From Sclerotiophoma versabilis (Eukaryota; Ascomycota; Dothideomycetes; Pleosporales; Didymellaceae), in assembly GCA_012274445.1 (NCBI GenBank), contig JAAROD010000049.1:1302001-1366000 (forward strand): a stretch of 64,000 nucleotides of DNA, given 5' to 3'. The notes under the pieces are model-generated. The model was not told the origin of the DNA. It saw nothing but the letters and a program-made list of their open reading frames with translations, and did no database searches. This document shows, piece after piece, positions 1-10,316 of this stretch. The position numbers and the translations under genes are program-made. Numbering within the stretch: the first letter of the stretch is position 1; each line of letters opens with the position of its first letter.

Positions 1-2
1 CG

Positions 3-3000
3 CTGCTACTTGCTTCTTTGCCTTACGGCATTGCCTTGCCCCAAGTCGTTCCTTTGGTCAACGGACTCGCTCCCTTTGTGACGCCTCGCCCGCTCCCATT
101 CATTCCTGCTCTTAACGCTTCCACTGTTACAGTTATCGGTACTATTGTCCAGCCTGCAATCGAGTCTGCGGTACAAGACGTTGCTGATGCCGTTGAAGAT
201 GCTACCGAAACCAATGCCTCAGCTCTGGAGAGCATCACAAATACCATCGAAAATGCTCTTTCCACAGACGTTCCTTCGAACCTGGATCCTGAAGCCAATA
301 TCCTTCCTTTGATTCTGCCAGGAATTCTCCCCGTAGAGACCGACCTACCTCCCATCGATGCTCCAGATGTCGTGCCCACCGACCTCCCCATCCCCGACCT
401 TAGTATTGACAATGGAACATTGCCCGAGGACGACCTCCCGGATACCAATAATCTCGAGGTGATCGATCTACCAGCACCCAACGTTACCTCGCCTGCAGAC
501 GGCCTCCCAGACACGAATGATCTTGAGGAGATTGACCTGCCAGTGCCCAGTGAGATACCCAAGGGTAACAATAGTCTCATTGCCAAGCCAATCCTGCACG
601 TCCCTGACTTCCCTGACTTCCCAGACGAAGCGAGTGTGCCTCTCAGCACGTTCAACGCCGTGGTCCAGCCCCTTATGACAGTCATTCAGACTCTGCTCAA
701 CGCCCTTCCCGGCAACTTCGCTCCTCCGTCACCTGGTATCTTTATCCACCCATTGCTGCCGACTGAGACGCCTGAGATCTTCATCGATCCCATTTTACCA
801 ACAGAGACTCCAGATGTCTTCATAGACCCCCTGTTGCCTACCGAGACCCCTTCAACGAATGCAGCCGATCCTCTGTTTGATCCACTAGTTGATCCCATCC
901 CAACTCTCGCGGAGTCAGTTGCGACAGATCTTCCCTTCGTTAAGAGGGAGGCACCAGCAGATCTTGATGCAGACAGCATCTTTGCCCTTATCGCCCCCAT
1001 TCTGGAGGCAATCAGCGCTCTTATTGCACGGATCTCCGGTCCTGCTGTGGCGGATATTGTTTCTGATATTGCGGATGCCATTCCGGAACTGCCTGACCTC
1101 TCCGTCCCAGCTGTGCCGATCGATGCGCCGGTGGTACCAATTCCAGACATCACGCTCCCGGGCCTGCTACTTCCTTCTCTATCAGTGCCCGACGTATTGC
1201 TCACAAGCTTGCCTGTCAGTGTCCCAGATGTCGTAGCCCCTGAGCTGCCAGTTCCCGAATTGCCCTCGATTCTGCCTGCGCTCCCGGTTGCCCCTGCAGA
1301 TCTCACATCGGGTATTCCTGATGAGGTCCTCAATGCCCCCTTTCCAGATGACATTGAGGGTATCGATTGGGCTGCTTTCGAATCTCCACCCTTCTCAGAC
1401 CTCCCTGCGCCCAGCCTGGACGACCTTCCGATCCCTGATGACATCCTCAACATCCCTTGGCCTGATCTGGATGAGAACGGTTTCCCCATTGACCTGCCTG
1501 TTGACCCCGTCGAGGGCCCTGCTGCGCTTCCTACAAATCTGAACTTCCTTGATATACCCGTTCCTGATGATTTTGAGGACCTAGACGACTTCCCAGCTCC
1601 CCCGGCCCTTCCCATCGATACGCCGCTCGACGTTGCATCAGATGTTGTGGCTGCCGCACCAGTGCCGCTTCCTACAGATTTGAACTTCCTTGATATACCC
1701 GTTCCTGATGATTTTGAGGACCTAGACGACTTCCCAGCTCCCCCGGCTCTTCCCATCGATACGCCGCTCGATGTTGCATCAGATGTTGTGGCTGTCGCAC
1801 CAGTGCCGCTTCCAACAAGCCTCAGTGTTCCGGGCGATCTGCCCATCACAGATGACCTGCCCGACTGGCCATTCACCGACATTCCTGAGACTCTGGTTCC
1901 GGACGTGAACGGTGAGCTACCAGATCTTGACGAGCTCCAAATCTCGGGTGACCCGAGTGCTCCGGTTGGTCTGCCCACGGATTCAATCAGCGGCCTTTTG
2001 CTGCCCAACCCTCTGCCTAGCCTCCTGCTTCCCACCGATCTTGTCAATCTTCCACTTCCGACTGGCCTGCTCGATGTCCCTGTCCCTGAGGACTTTGAGG
2101 ACCTGGACGATCTTCCAGCACCCACTGATGTCGCTACAGCCATTCCGGCGGTCCCAACAATTGGCAATCTTGAGGATATTCCCATTCCAGATGACATCCT
2201 CAATATTCCTTGGCCTGATCTGGATGAAAATGGTTTCCCTATTGACCTGCCTGTTGACCCCGTTGATGGCCCTGCTGCGCTTCCTACAAATCTGAACTTC
2301 CTTGATATACCCGTTCCCGATGATTTTGAGGATCTAGACGACTTCCCAGCTCCCCCCGCCCCAACTGCTGTTCTTCCTGACGCTCTCCCAGACCTACCGA
2401 TCCCAGATGACATTCTCAACATCCCTATACCCGATTTCGATGAGAGCGGTGTGCCAGTCGACTTGCCTGCACCGGCTCTGCCGAATGAGGACTTTGGAGC
2501 GGGCTTTCCAATTCAGGCGTTGCCCGATGTGCCGCTGGTACTCCCTGTTGTGTCCGATGTTGTGTCGGCACTGCCGACTGACGATCTCTTGCCTGTGGAA
2601 GGACCTGCTGCTCTAACAGAAGCATTAAGTCCTGTGGCTACCGATGCGCTGAGTGGATTGCCGACAGAAAATCCGGCTGACGTGCCTCCTGCTGTGCCTA
2701 CAGCCGTTATCCTACCGACTGATGCACTCTCCAATTCAGCACCAGAGCTGCCAGTAGTTCCCGCGCCCTCCGTTCCTGCGCCAGCACTGACAGTCGTCTC
2801 TGCTGTTCCTGTCGTGTCAACAGTCCCTGCTGTTGTGCCTGCAGTCGTTGTTCCAGCTACCTCCGCGATTCCTGCTGTCGTCCCCAGTCTTCCCTTCCAG
2901 GTCCCTAGCGTGAGAGGGCCACTGGGGAAGCGTCAGTTGCCCAATTTATTGGCCAAGACTACGAGTCCTGCCGTCAAGCCCCCTGTCTCCGCCAACCGTA

Positions 3001-4487
3001 TCAACGACATTGTGGTGGGTCTGGTCAGGCCACTACTCAACCTGATCATCGCGCTGCTTGATCAGCTACCGAGTCTTGCAGATAAAGCGACAGATCCTGG
3101 AGCTACATCGCCTGCGATTCCTATAGTCCCTACCATCCCGGCAGTGCCTGTCGCCAGCATTCTTCCCGCAAAACCGCTGACCTTCCCAACTGTCCCGGAT
3201 GTCAGTGGTCTCTTCCCTGCAGTGTCCGATGTTGCTAGCATCCTTCCCGCAGTGCCTGATGTTGCTAGTGCTCTTCCCACAGAGCCCGATGTTGCTAGTA
3301 TTCTTCCTGCAGTACCCGCTGTTGCTAGCATTCTTCCAGCAACACCGTTGACCTTCCCAACTGTCCCGGATGTCAGTGGTCTCTTCCCTGCAGTGTCCGA
3401 TGTTGCTAGCATCCTTCCCGCAGTGCCCGATGTTGCTAGTGCTCTTCCCGCAGTGCCCGATGTTGCTAGCATCCTTCCCGCAGTGCCTGATGTTGCCAGT
3501 GCTTTTCCCGCAGAGCCCGCTGTTGCTAGTATTCTTCCTGCAGAGCCCATTGTTGCTAGCATTCTTCCTGCAACACCGTTGACCTTACCAACCGTTCCGG
3601 ATGCTGATCTTCCCCTTGCGCGCCGTACGACTGAAGAGCTCCAGCAAGGCCCCGCAAGTGATTGGGAGTCTTTTCTAGGCGAGCTGGATGATTCATACCA
3701 GTCTGAGCTAGCCGGTCTCGTCCACGACTCCGCAAAAGCTGTGAATAACGATGATCTCGACACACTAGCTGAGAGTCTGAAGAGCGATTACGAGGGATTG
3801 AGTGACAACACCAAGTCAATGCTTGCTACGACCTTTGGGAAGAGGATGATGCGACATGGTAAAAGGCAGGCGATTCCTGGTGCCCAGAGTATTGGTCCGA
3901 ATCTCGATGATGCACCGAAAGCCGATTTCAGCGGCATCCTAGGCAAGGACGGAAGTCTCGACCCCTTTGGACAAGCGAGCCAGAGCCAGATTGCTCCAGG
4001 TCAATTTGTGGACGATCTACCAGCGGGCTTTCGTGTCCCAGGCCAGGCTGTCGATTCGTTTGCCGAACTCGCCGATTCTTCAGTCGCCAGTGGCATGAGC
4101 GACCCTGAGCTGTCTGCTATTCTCGAGGCCGGTGGTCTGGATCCGAACAATATGCTCAACCCTTCAGCTCCCATCGGCTCATCCGTCGATGATGCAGTTG
4201 AGCAGGACCCCTACGCCGACATTCGAAAGGCATGGGATCCTGCTCTACAGCCCTACAAGTCTGCTCAGGCGCTCGAGGGTCTGGATGCAACCATCCAGGC
4301 TTCCAAGAACAACCACATTGGAAGCAAGGTCCCCAGGCTTCCGTTTGTGCCCGCGCTGCAGGGCGGCAGTGCGACGGCCGCGCAAGCGCAGGCTACTGCT
4401 CAACAGCAGGGAAACGTGCTGGACTGGTTTCACCGCTATGTCAAGCCGAGCTGGAACAAGAACGTTGATGCGGAGATTGTGAGATAG
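3..4487 (+). CDS. repetitive proline/valine/aspartate-rich secreted protein with kexin sites (5' partial)
   Basis: The frame is already open at base 3, so the start lies outside the window. The first visible residues (LLLASLPYGIALP) look like the end of a secretion signal peptide. About 1,490 residues follow in one uninterrupted frame. The body is low-complexity Pro/Val/Leu/Asp with internal repeats: three units ending in LLPTETP near residues 240-285, units around DIPVPDDFEDLDD and DDILNIPWPDLDENG near 470-790, and ten-residue VPDVASILPA-type repeats near 1040-1190. Dibasic sites, numbered from the codon at 18, are K309-R310, K971-R972, R1202-R1203, K1275-R1276 and K1282-R1283. This suits cleavage by a Golgi kexin into several secreted fragments. 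The last 250 residues are not repetitive and contain no transmembrane segment. I recognise no enzymatic domain. A cell-wall or extracellular kexin-processed protein is an inference. Confidence 0.8.
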   Translation: MLLASLPYGIALPQVVPLVNGLAPFVTPRPLPFIPALNASTVTVIGTIVQPAIESAVQDVADAVEDATETNASALESITNTIENALSTDVPSNLDPEANILPLILPGILPVETDLPPIDAPDVVPTDLPIPDLSIDNGTLPEDDLPDTNNLEVIDLPAPNVTSPADGLPDTNDLEEIDLPVPSEIPKGNNSLIAKPILHVPDFPDFPDEASVPLSTFNAVVQPLMTVIQTLLNALPGNFAPPSPGIFIHPLLPTETPEIFIDPILPTETPDVFIDPLLPTETPSTNAADPLFDPLVDPIPTLAESVATDLPFVKREAPADLDADSIFALIAPILEAISALIARISGPAVADIVSDIADAIPELPDLSVPAVPIDAPVVPIPDITLPGLLLPSLSVPDVLLTSLPVSVPDVVAPELPVPELPSILPALPVAPADLTSGIPDEVLNAPFPDDIEGIDWAAFESPPFSDLPAPSLDDLPIPDDILNIPWPDLDENGFPIDLPVDPVEGPAALPTNLNFLDIPVPDDFEDLDDFPAPPALPIDTPLDVASDVVAAAPVPLPTDLNFLDIPVPDDFEDLDDFPAPPALPIDTPLDVASDVVAVAPVPLPTSLSVPGDLPITDDLPDWPFTDIPETLVPDVNGELPDLDELQISGDPSAPVGLPTDSISGLLLPNPLPSLLLPTDLVNLPLPTGLLDVPVPEDFEDLDDLPAPTDVATAIPAVPTIGNLEDIPIPDDILNIPWPDLDENGFPIDLPVDPVDGPAALPTNLNFLDIPVPDDFEDLDDFPAPPAPTAVLPDALPDLPIPDDILNIPIPDFDESGVPVDLPAPALPNEDFGAGFPIQALPDVPLVLPVVSDVVSALPTDDLLPVEGPAALTEALSPVATDALSGLPTENPADVPPAVPTAVILPTDALSNSAPELPVVPAPSVPAPALTVVSAVPVVSTVPAVVPAVVVPATSAIPAVVPSLPFQVPSVRGPLGKRQLPNLLAKTTSPAVKPPVSANRINDIVVGLVRPLLNLIIALLDQLPSLADKATDPGATSPAIPIVPTIPAVPVASILPAKPLTFPTVPDVSGLFPAVSDVASILPAVPDVASALPTEPDVASILPAVPAVASILPATPLTFPTVPDVSGLFPAVSDVASILPAVPDVASALPAVPDVASILPAVPDVASAFPAEPAVASILPAEPIVASILPATPLTLPTVPDADLPLARRTTEELQQGPASDWESFLGELDDSYQSELAGLVHDSAKAVNNDDLDTLAESLKSDYEGLSDNTKSMLATTFGKRMMRHGKRQAIPGAQSIGPNLDDAPKADFSGILGKDGSLDPFGQASQSQIAPGQFVDDLPAGFRVPGQAVDSFAELADSSVASGMSDPELSAILEAGGLDPNNMLNPSAPIGSSVDDAVEQDPYADIRKAWDPALQPYKSAQALEGLDATIQASKNNHIGSKVPRLPFVPALQGGSATAAQAQATAQQQGNVLDWFHRYVKPSWNKNVDAEIVR
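1527..1808 (+). repeat. two tandem 141-nt in-frame repeats
   Basis: Copies at 1527-1667 and 1668-1808 are nearly identical and encode 47 residues each. A partial third copy starts at 2280. The period is a multiple of three, so gain or loss of a copy keeps the frame. Confidence 0.9.
2188..2360 (+). repeat. dispersed duplicate of 1435-1607
   Basis: This block repeats 1435-1607 with a handful of mostly silent differences, at an offset of 753 nt (251 codons). It carries the DDILNIPWPDLDENG unit and the beginning of the 141-nt unit in the same order. Confidence 0.85.
3183..3590 (+). repeat. 30-nt tandem array inside a 171-nt duplication
   Basis: The basic unit is about 30 nt and encodes ten residues of the type AVPDVASILP. 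A larger 171-nt block (57 codons) starting at 3183 is repeated from 3354. The array is coding and is not a CRISPR: there are no unique spacers. Confidence 0.85.
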
Positions 4488-7400
4488 GGGATGAAGTTGG
4501 ATGAAGCGAAAGAGAAGAGGATGTGAAGGAATAGAGTGTTTGTATTTGCTTACAAATCTTTGAACGACTTGTTGATGTTTACTTTCTCTCTTAGAGAGAC
4601 ATGAGGTAGCTTAACAGATTGAATGAATATGAACAAATGATATTGAAGCAAGATCGTGTTCGCACCGCCTCCTCAGCTTTGTTTTTCTGCTGCTAATGCG
4701 TCTTCGGTCATGACCTTGCCTTGTTGGAATATAACGTCCTTGCCATCTTTGACCGATTTGTTACCCTACGCAATCTGTAGCTTGCCACATTGTTGTTTAT
4801 TTCCGGTTGTATGCACTTTAACTGGTGTGAGCCCATGGTCTTGTATCCCTACTGTTCGCAAACCTAAGGAAGAAAGCAGACCGCAAGAATACGCAGTACG
4901 GCTCGAGCCATGCGAAGTACGTAGACTTACGACCTATCAAACAAAACAACTCTGAGCGTGATTGTTACACCCCTTGCATGACCTGAACGGGGGATCTACA
5001 CAACACTTACTTTTTGCACTAATTAGATCCCCAGAATCTTGGGCCTTCGACGACTCACAATCTCGCGAGATCATGCAGTGGAGATGCACTTATAGTCCTT
5101 CTTTCCGCCTTGCTGATCGTCTTACCTCCCGTTATGCTTTTGTTCTGGTTGTATCAAGGACTGATGATGTATCTCTCTCGTGTGAAAAGAGAAGAAACTC
5201 GATTCACGCATGCATCCTGGGTAACGGGCAATATCCAAAGAGGGGTTGAAGTCGATTTCTTAAATCCCGCGAGACTATGGCGGTTCTCGTGGTTTCGGCG
5301 ACTACGTGTAATCAATTGTATTCTATATAGGCTTGCTTCCAGGTGTAGGTCCGGTGTGTTACATGCTCAGTATGTTGTCGTCGGTCGGCTTGCTCAGGAG
5401 TATTACGGAGAAACTGGGATCCCATGTGTATATTAATTGTTATAGTTGGGCCGCCGGTAGTTGTTGCGGTCTACAAGCACTTTGTAGGGCCCTTTAAGCG
5501 CGGCCAAATTCAGGGTTGGAGTCTTGCCGTGCGCTAATGGCCGCGGTGGTTGCCGGCTCGGATCGCGGTTTTTAGGTGGTCAGAATGGATTGTCCTGGTC
5601 GAGCTGAGCGTGGTCTTTCGCCCTAGACCGAAGTTGATCTTCTGGCTCTTTCTCGGAATGACACCGCTGCGTCGGTGACCGAGCCACTTACAGGCCCTTG
5701 TAGTCGATGTCGAGTCGACGTGGCGGCAGGATTGAAAGGCTGTGGTCAGCCGGCAGCTGAAGCTTGTGGTTGTGATGGTTGCTGTCCCGGTTGACGACCA
5801 TTACTTTGTTGCGCTCCTACTGCAGCCCTGTATCAACAATTGCGGAAGCCGTGAAGCCCTGAGTTTGACTGCGGCACCATGAATCACCGAAATATACGAG
5901 AATTTTGCCACGACATCTGCACTGCATCCTAACTAAGCCGTAGCCTTACTGATCATACCAAAAAGCGCCAAACTACTACGTGGTAGGGCGGCTTCTTGAC
6001 GCGGATCGTCCCTTTCGTGTTGACAATGACACAGTTGCTCACGTGCCGGATTCCTTTGGTAAGCTAGTCCTGAAGACTCTCGGTTAGACTGGTTGACGAT
6101 TGTTGCGTATCGGTGTAGCGTTGCGCACTGCACCGTGCAGTGTGTTTCCAGGTTGTGGGGCACAGCTCGTGCACAAGCGCATGTTCAAAACCTGGGTGCA
6201 CCGGGCACCAAGGCCTAGCTTAGGCAACTAAATGTTTCAGGATTTTGAAACCCCAAACAAGGACATCACGTTCAACACTTGCGTTTGGACCTGGAAATGA
6301 TCGGCAGCTTTGTGCGATTGTTCTTGATTCGAGGAGTTGTGTTCGTTGAGCTGACTTTCCACTTTTCGCGGCGTCATTGTTGTGTTGGTAGGGCTGGCGT
6401 TCAATGATACGGAAAGGCCGAACGGTGCCGGTGCGGGTCGGGGGTATATCCTTCGGGATGGAATGCGGAGTCACTGCCGTAAAGAGGATGCGCCATGAGG
6501 ATGCACTGGCACAGTGGCTGCCTGAACTCAGATTCTTCCTGCGTCCTGGCGTTGCTGAGTGGCTAACGGTAAAAATGTCGCGAAACGAGATGCCATCGCA
6601 ATAGCGGGACGTCTCATGAGCACACTGGGTTTGTTGTAGGAGGTCAAGTTCATGCCTTGGTCGTTTTGCCTTGGGGGAAATAAGTGGCTTGCAATTTGTA
6701 TTGGAGATTCCCAGGTTAGCTCGTTTTGGAAGAACCAAAACCCTGGTAAGTGAATTGCGCACAATGTGACGCACAGAGCGAGAAGTCCGCGATTGGAGAT
6801 TACAACGGGACGATGTCGACTTTCAGCCGCCTTCTGGAAGTCTTGAAGAATATTGGCAACGTTGATGTGGAGATTGCATCTCCCCCTCGCGCTCTCGGTG
6901 ATGATTTGGCATAGAACGAGAACATACGTAGCATTTGAGCAAGCTGCTCGGTCGCTTGGACACCCTAATTACCCTCGTTGACGAGGGTAAGTTTGTGAAG
7001 CGTGTTGCTCGTTTGCATGGCTTCGTGCGGATGTGCACGTTCAATATGGCTGGGACCATGCGGCTGGTCGCTTACGAAGGCCTTCTACGGGCCGATGACC
7101 GTCCAGTTGTACTTCACAACCGGGTCGGCGGCGGCGGCGGCAAGTCGATCAATGATCAGACATGTTGTGTTACTCGAACTCGTCTAAATACCTGATAACC
7201 GCAGAGCGGGGTCGGTAGGTGCCGGACGTAGGTACCAACTGGGGTCACATACTAGTCTTGCTTTTGATGTTGCCGGCAGCCTTCGATGACACCAACCAGG
7301 AGAACGGCAACGATGCTCGTGCAAATCAGGGTTCCGTATCAGAACCGGAAGGGGATCGCCTGCATAGCTTGATTGCATAAGCGCGTTGTATTGAGGCCCT

Positions 7401-10316
7401 GATGTATAGCGGCGGTCCATCCGCGTACAGGGCGCTCTTTTTGGTCAAGACCGCACAGTAGGCACGTGGGAAACTGCTCCTGGTTCAGCGATCCACAGGT
7501 GGATGATAGATTTCGCGTTGTTGTACATCCAGGAAGACGCACGTAGCCAATCACATGAGGGATTTGCAGTCGTTACTGAAAGCTCGAGTTGTTAAGCTGA
7601 AGCCTGCGTTTCCGCCACCCTTTGGCAAATTGCATAGCAAACTATCTTACAACGAAGCCCACCAGACCAGCGGAACGGATACCAAGCGAACCGCTTGCGA
7701 GCCCAGAACAACAGCCCACAATTATTGTTCAACTGGAATTGGCGGCCACTGGAGAGCCCAAATCTGTCGAAAGTCGTCGTCTTAGCGTGATTGGTCATCA
7801 AAGGCCGCATTGCCCAGTAGTCTTGGAATCCCACTTCTACCGACGTCGTCAAGCATAGTCAACAGATCGCCCTCCTAAAGGTGACCATCTCGTTGCTATC
7901 CAGGGCTCCTGGACGTTACAGTCCACGATGATTTGGGGGCGATTGAGAACTGGCCGCATGGTAGATAGTCTGCCTTCTATCACCGTAAGCGAAACATCTG
8001 GCAGTGCGGGAAGAGAATCCATGTTTTACGCGTAACCGCATTTGATTTCACGGCCGATGGGCACGATTTTCTTGCAGCGGAGAGCACTCCGTCCAAATGC
8101 AGCAGAGCCGTTGTTGGGACGGACGGATGCGCCAGTTAGTGAGACATGGCATTAGGCAGTTCGGCAATGATGATTACAATGGCCAATCACAGACGTTTTA
8201 CAGCTGTCTCCATCAGTGTTTCACTTGGATCTCAAGTGGAGCTGATTTCAAGGCGACCGGTCGATGGAAATACCCGAGAGTGTACTGGAGACATTTCATT
8301 GAAAACCATACGATTGAGTGATCAGGGGTTGATAGCAAGCGATGGTATCGTTCTTGAGCTTGGAGGCGATCTCAAGCTCTGTTCCAAGACGGTATTGTGG
8401 GGGTGCAAAGCTCAATAGATCAGAACCATCGAAGCATCTCAAGCGGGTGGTGGCGCATCTGCACGCATGTATGCCTAGAACGCAGGAGCACGACTCCACG
8501 CTTCACGGCAGAGAACATCCTTGTGATGCCACATGCTTTGCTCTCCCCAAGACCGAGTAAAACTGAACTTGAAGTCAGTTCCAGAAGGGGTTTCCTGTCC
8601 ATTTCAATATGCTCAGTGCTCCTCTCAAGGACAGAGATAGTTATTGCGTACCATTAGTGATAGATACGGCAGTATACTTGAAGCTGAAGGATGATGGCGA
8701 CATAAATCGTTGTGGGGTCGTAGGAAGGCACTTTTGGCCAGGCTGGAAGGTGGGACACGAGGTGGTTTCCACTAGTCTTGATCTGGACAGCACGCGTAGG
8801 ATTTCACGATCCTTGGCCACCCCAGCATCTCCTACTCGATAATACCAAGACTACATCCTGCGCATGTATTACGCGTTTAGCTGGCCTGATGGGTGACGGC
8901 CCATACCCCAGGAAGCCCTCGAGGGCAGCAAGCATCGGAATGATGGCACTCACTGCGCCACGACGGCTGGTGCACACTGCGCTCCGGTAACCGTCGGGAC
9001 AACGCTGCTGCGGTTGCAAACTTGGTGCTGAAGGCTACTTGGATGGTCGGGGAACGCCGGTGCGGGTACTATTTCACCCACATGGGTGCAGATTTACGAT
9101 GGTAGTTGGGAGCTGAATTGTGGGTTTCCGTTCGCTTGACGAAAACATTTCAACCACTCAGCAATGAGAGGCAGCAATCCATCTCCTGCGGACAACGGGG
9201 CAAACCACAGCACCCTGACACTGCGTGCCACGCAGAAAAGGCCCCTCTGAACCAAGGGACTTGCCTTGGCCTCTTCTGGGTTCATACTTTGCAAGCGAGC
9301 AGAAACCTTGTCAGCCTGTGAGCTGTGTGCAATATGCAGCTAAATTCAATTTGGAGCCAATTACAGAACGCCTTCGTCACTGCATGTTCCCAGACGTTCT
9401 TGAGGCATCGCACTCGATGCCAGTCCAAATACGAAGATGCGAGTGTACCGCGCCGCATCGAAGCGCGCTTGAAAACCAATGCAATCGGCGTTGGATAGGG
9501 ACCGCAATGACCTTCCATGTCCTTACGAATCACGATGACTGAGCTCAGTGATGCCGTCAGACTGTGTGCTGCCGTCGGTTTTCATCTGGCCAGTGCCGTC
9601 TCCCGTAGCAGACCTGTTCCTGGACCCCAACTTCAAACCCCTGCACGGTCCCGCCATTGAAACCCTGCCGCGCATGTGTCCCTGATGCTCGGCGTTCCTA
9701 GTTCGCCGGGGACACAGCGCGCTAGCTTTAGGGCGCACGTATCTGCAGGGGTTACCGTTCTACCCATGTAAAGGATCAACGACGATGAAGCCGGCGGCCC
9801 CAACCAGGAGCCGCCTTCGAGACCTCTTCTACTTGGGCTTCTGCAGCCACATTTTCCGTGCCGCAACGGTTCCTCATACTTCACCGTGCAACATCCCGTC
9901 GCTCTTTCTTTTTGCTTTGGTCTTCGTGTGTTTCTAATACCGACTACATCCCCATCATTTCCTTTTGGACTGCCCGTCAAACATTCGTGTTTGGGCTAAC
10001 GACTTCGACGTCACTTCGACGTTCACTTCTGCTCTACGACGCTCCTTTTAGCCTAAGGAAACTTGGCTACCACTGGTTTCATCTTCCGCCTACACTAGCA
10101 ACACTATAATCACCAGACCGAACGACAAACCACCCAGCTATACCCTCCTTCGACACCGGAAGCGTGTCAGCCGGACTGCTCCTCCGAACTTGAGATATCA
10201 CTACGACAGGTATCTCCACTGAAACTGGGTGGGCCAGCACTAAAGGATACTCCATGTCGCGCATGTCTATCGTTCAATAGACGTACTGTACCTGATAGAT
10301 CTTCTTGGGGTCCAAG
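4488..10316. other. 5.8-kb stretch without a convincing gene
   Basis: No open frame here resembles a protein family I know. The longest frame is 184 codons (6220-6774, minus). Many frames of 70-110 codons overlap on both strands, as in non-coding or decayed DNA. One frame with no in-frame stop from 5023 to 5436 (+) encodes a strongly hydrophobic segment followed by basic residues, but its first ATG is only at 5134. I see no terminal repeats, transposase motif or tRNA. It may be degenerated mobile or duplicated sequence, or simply a long intergenic region holding the receptor promoter at its right end. Confidence 0.5.

Noticed and set aside
686..2422. 578-codon minus-strand frame inside the repetitive gene
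   Set aside because: It mirrors the low-complexity plus-strand repeats; Ser/Gly/Arg runs are the complement of Pro/Asp/Val codons.
3183..3590. CRISPR-like regular repeats
   Set aside because: Repeats are contiguous, coding and without unique spacers, in a eukaryotic gene.
5433..5582. Possible retrotransposon integrase remnant (LKGPYKVL, resembling a GPY/F motif, minus strand)
   Set aside because: Only a few matching residues, no reverse transcriptase or integrase core nearby and no terminal repeats. Chance is more likely.
7190..9020. Decayed minus-strand gene read through stops
   Set aside because: About as many stops as expected for random sequence and no domain similarity that I could defend.
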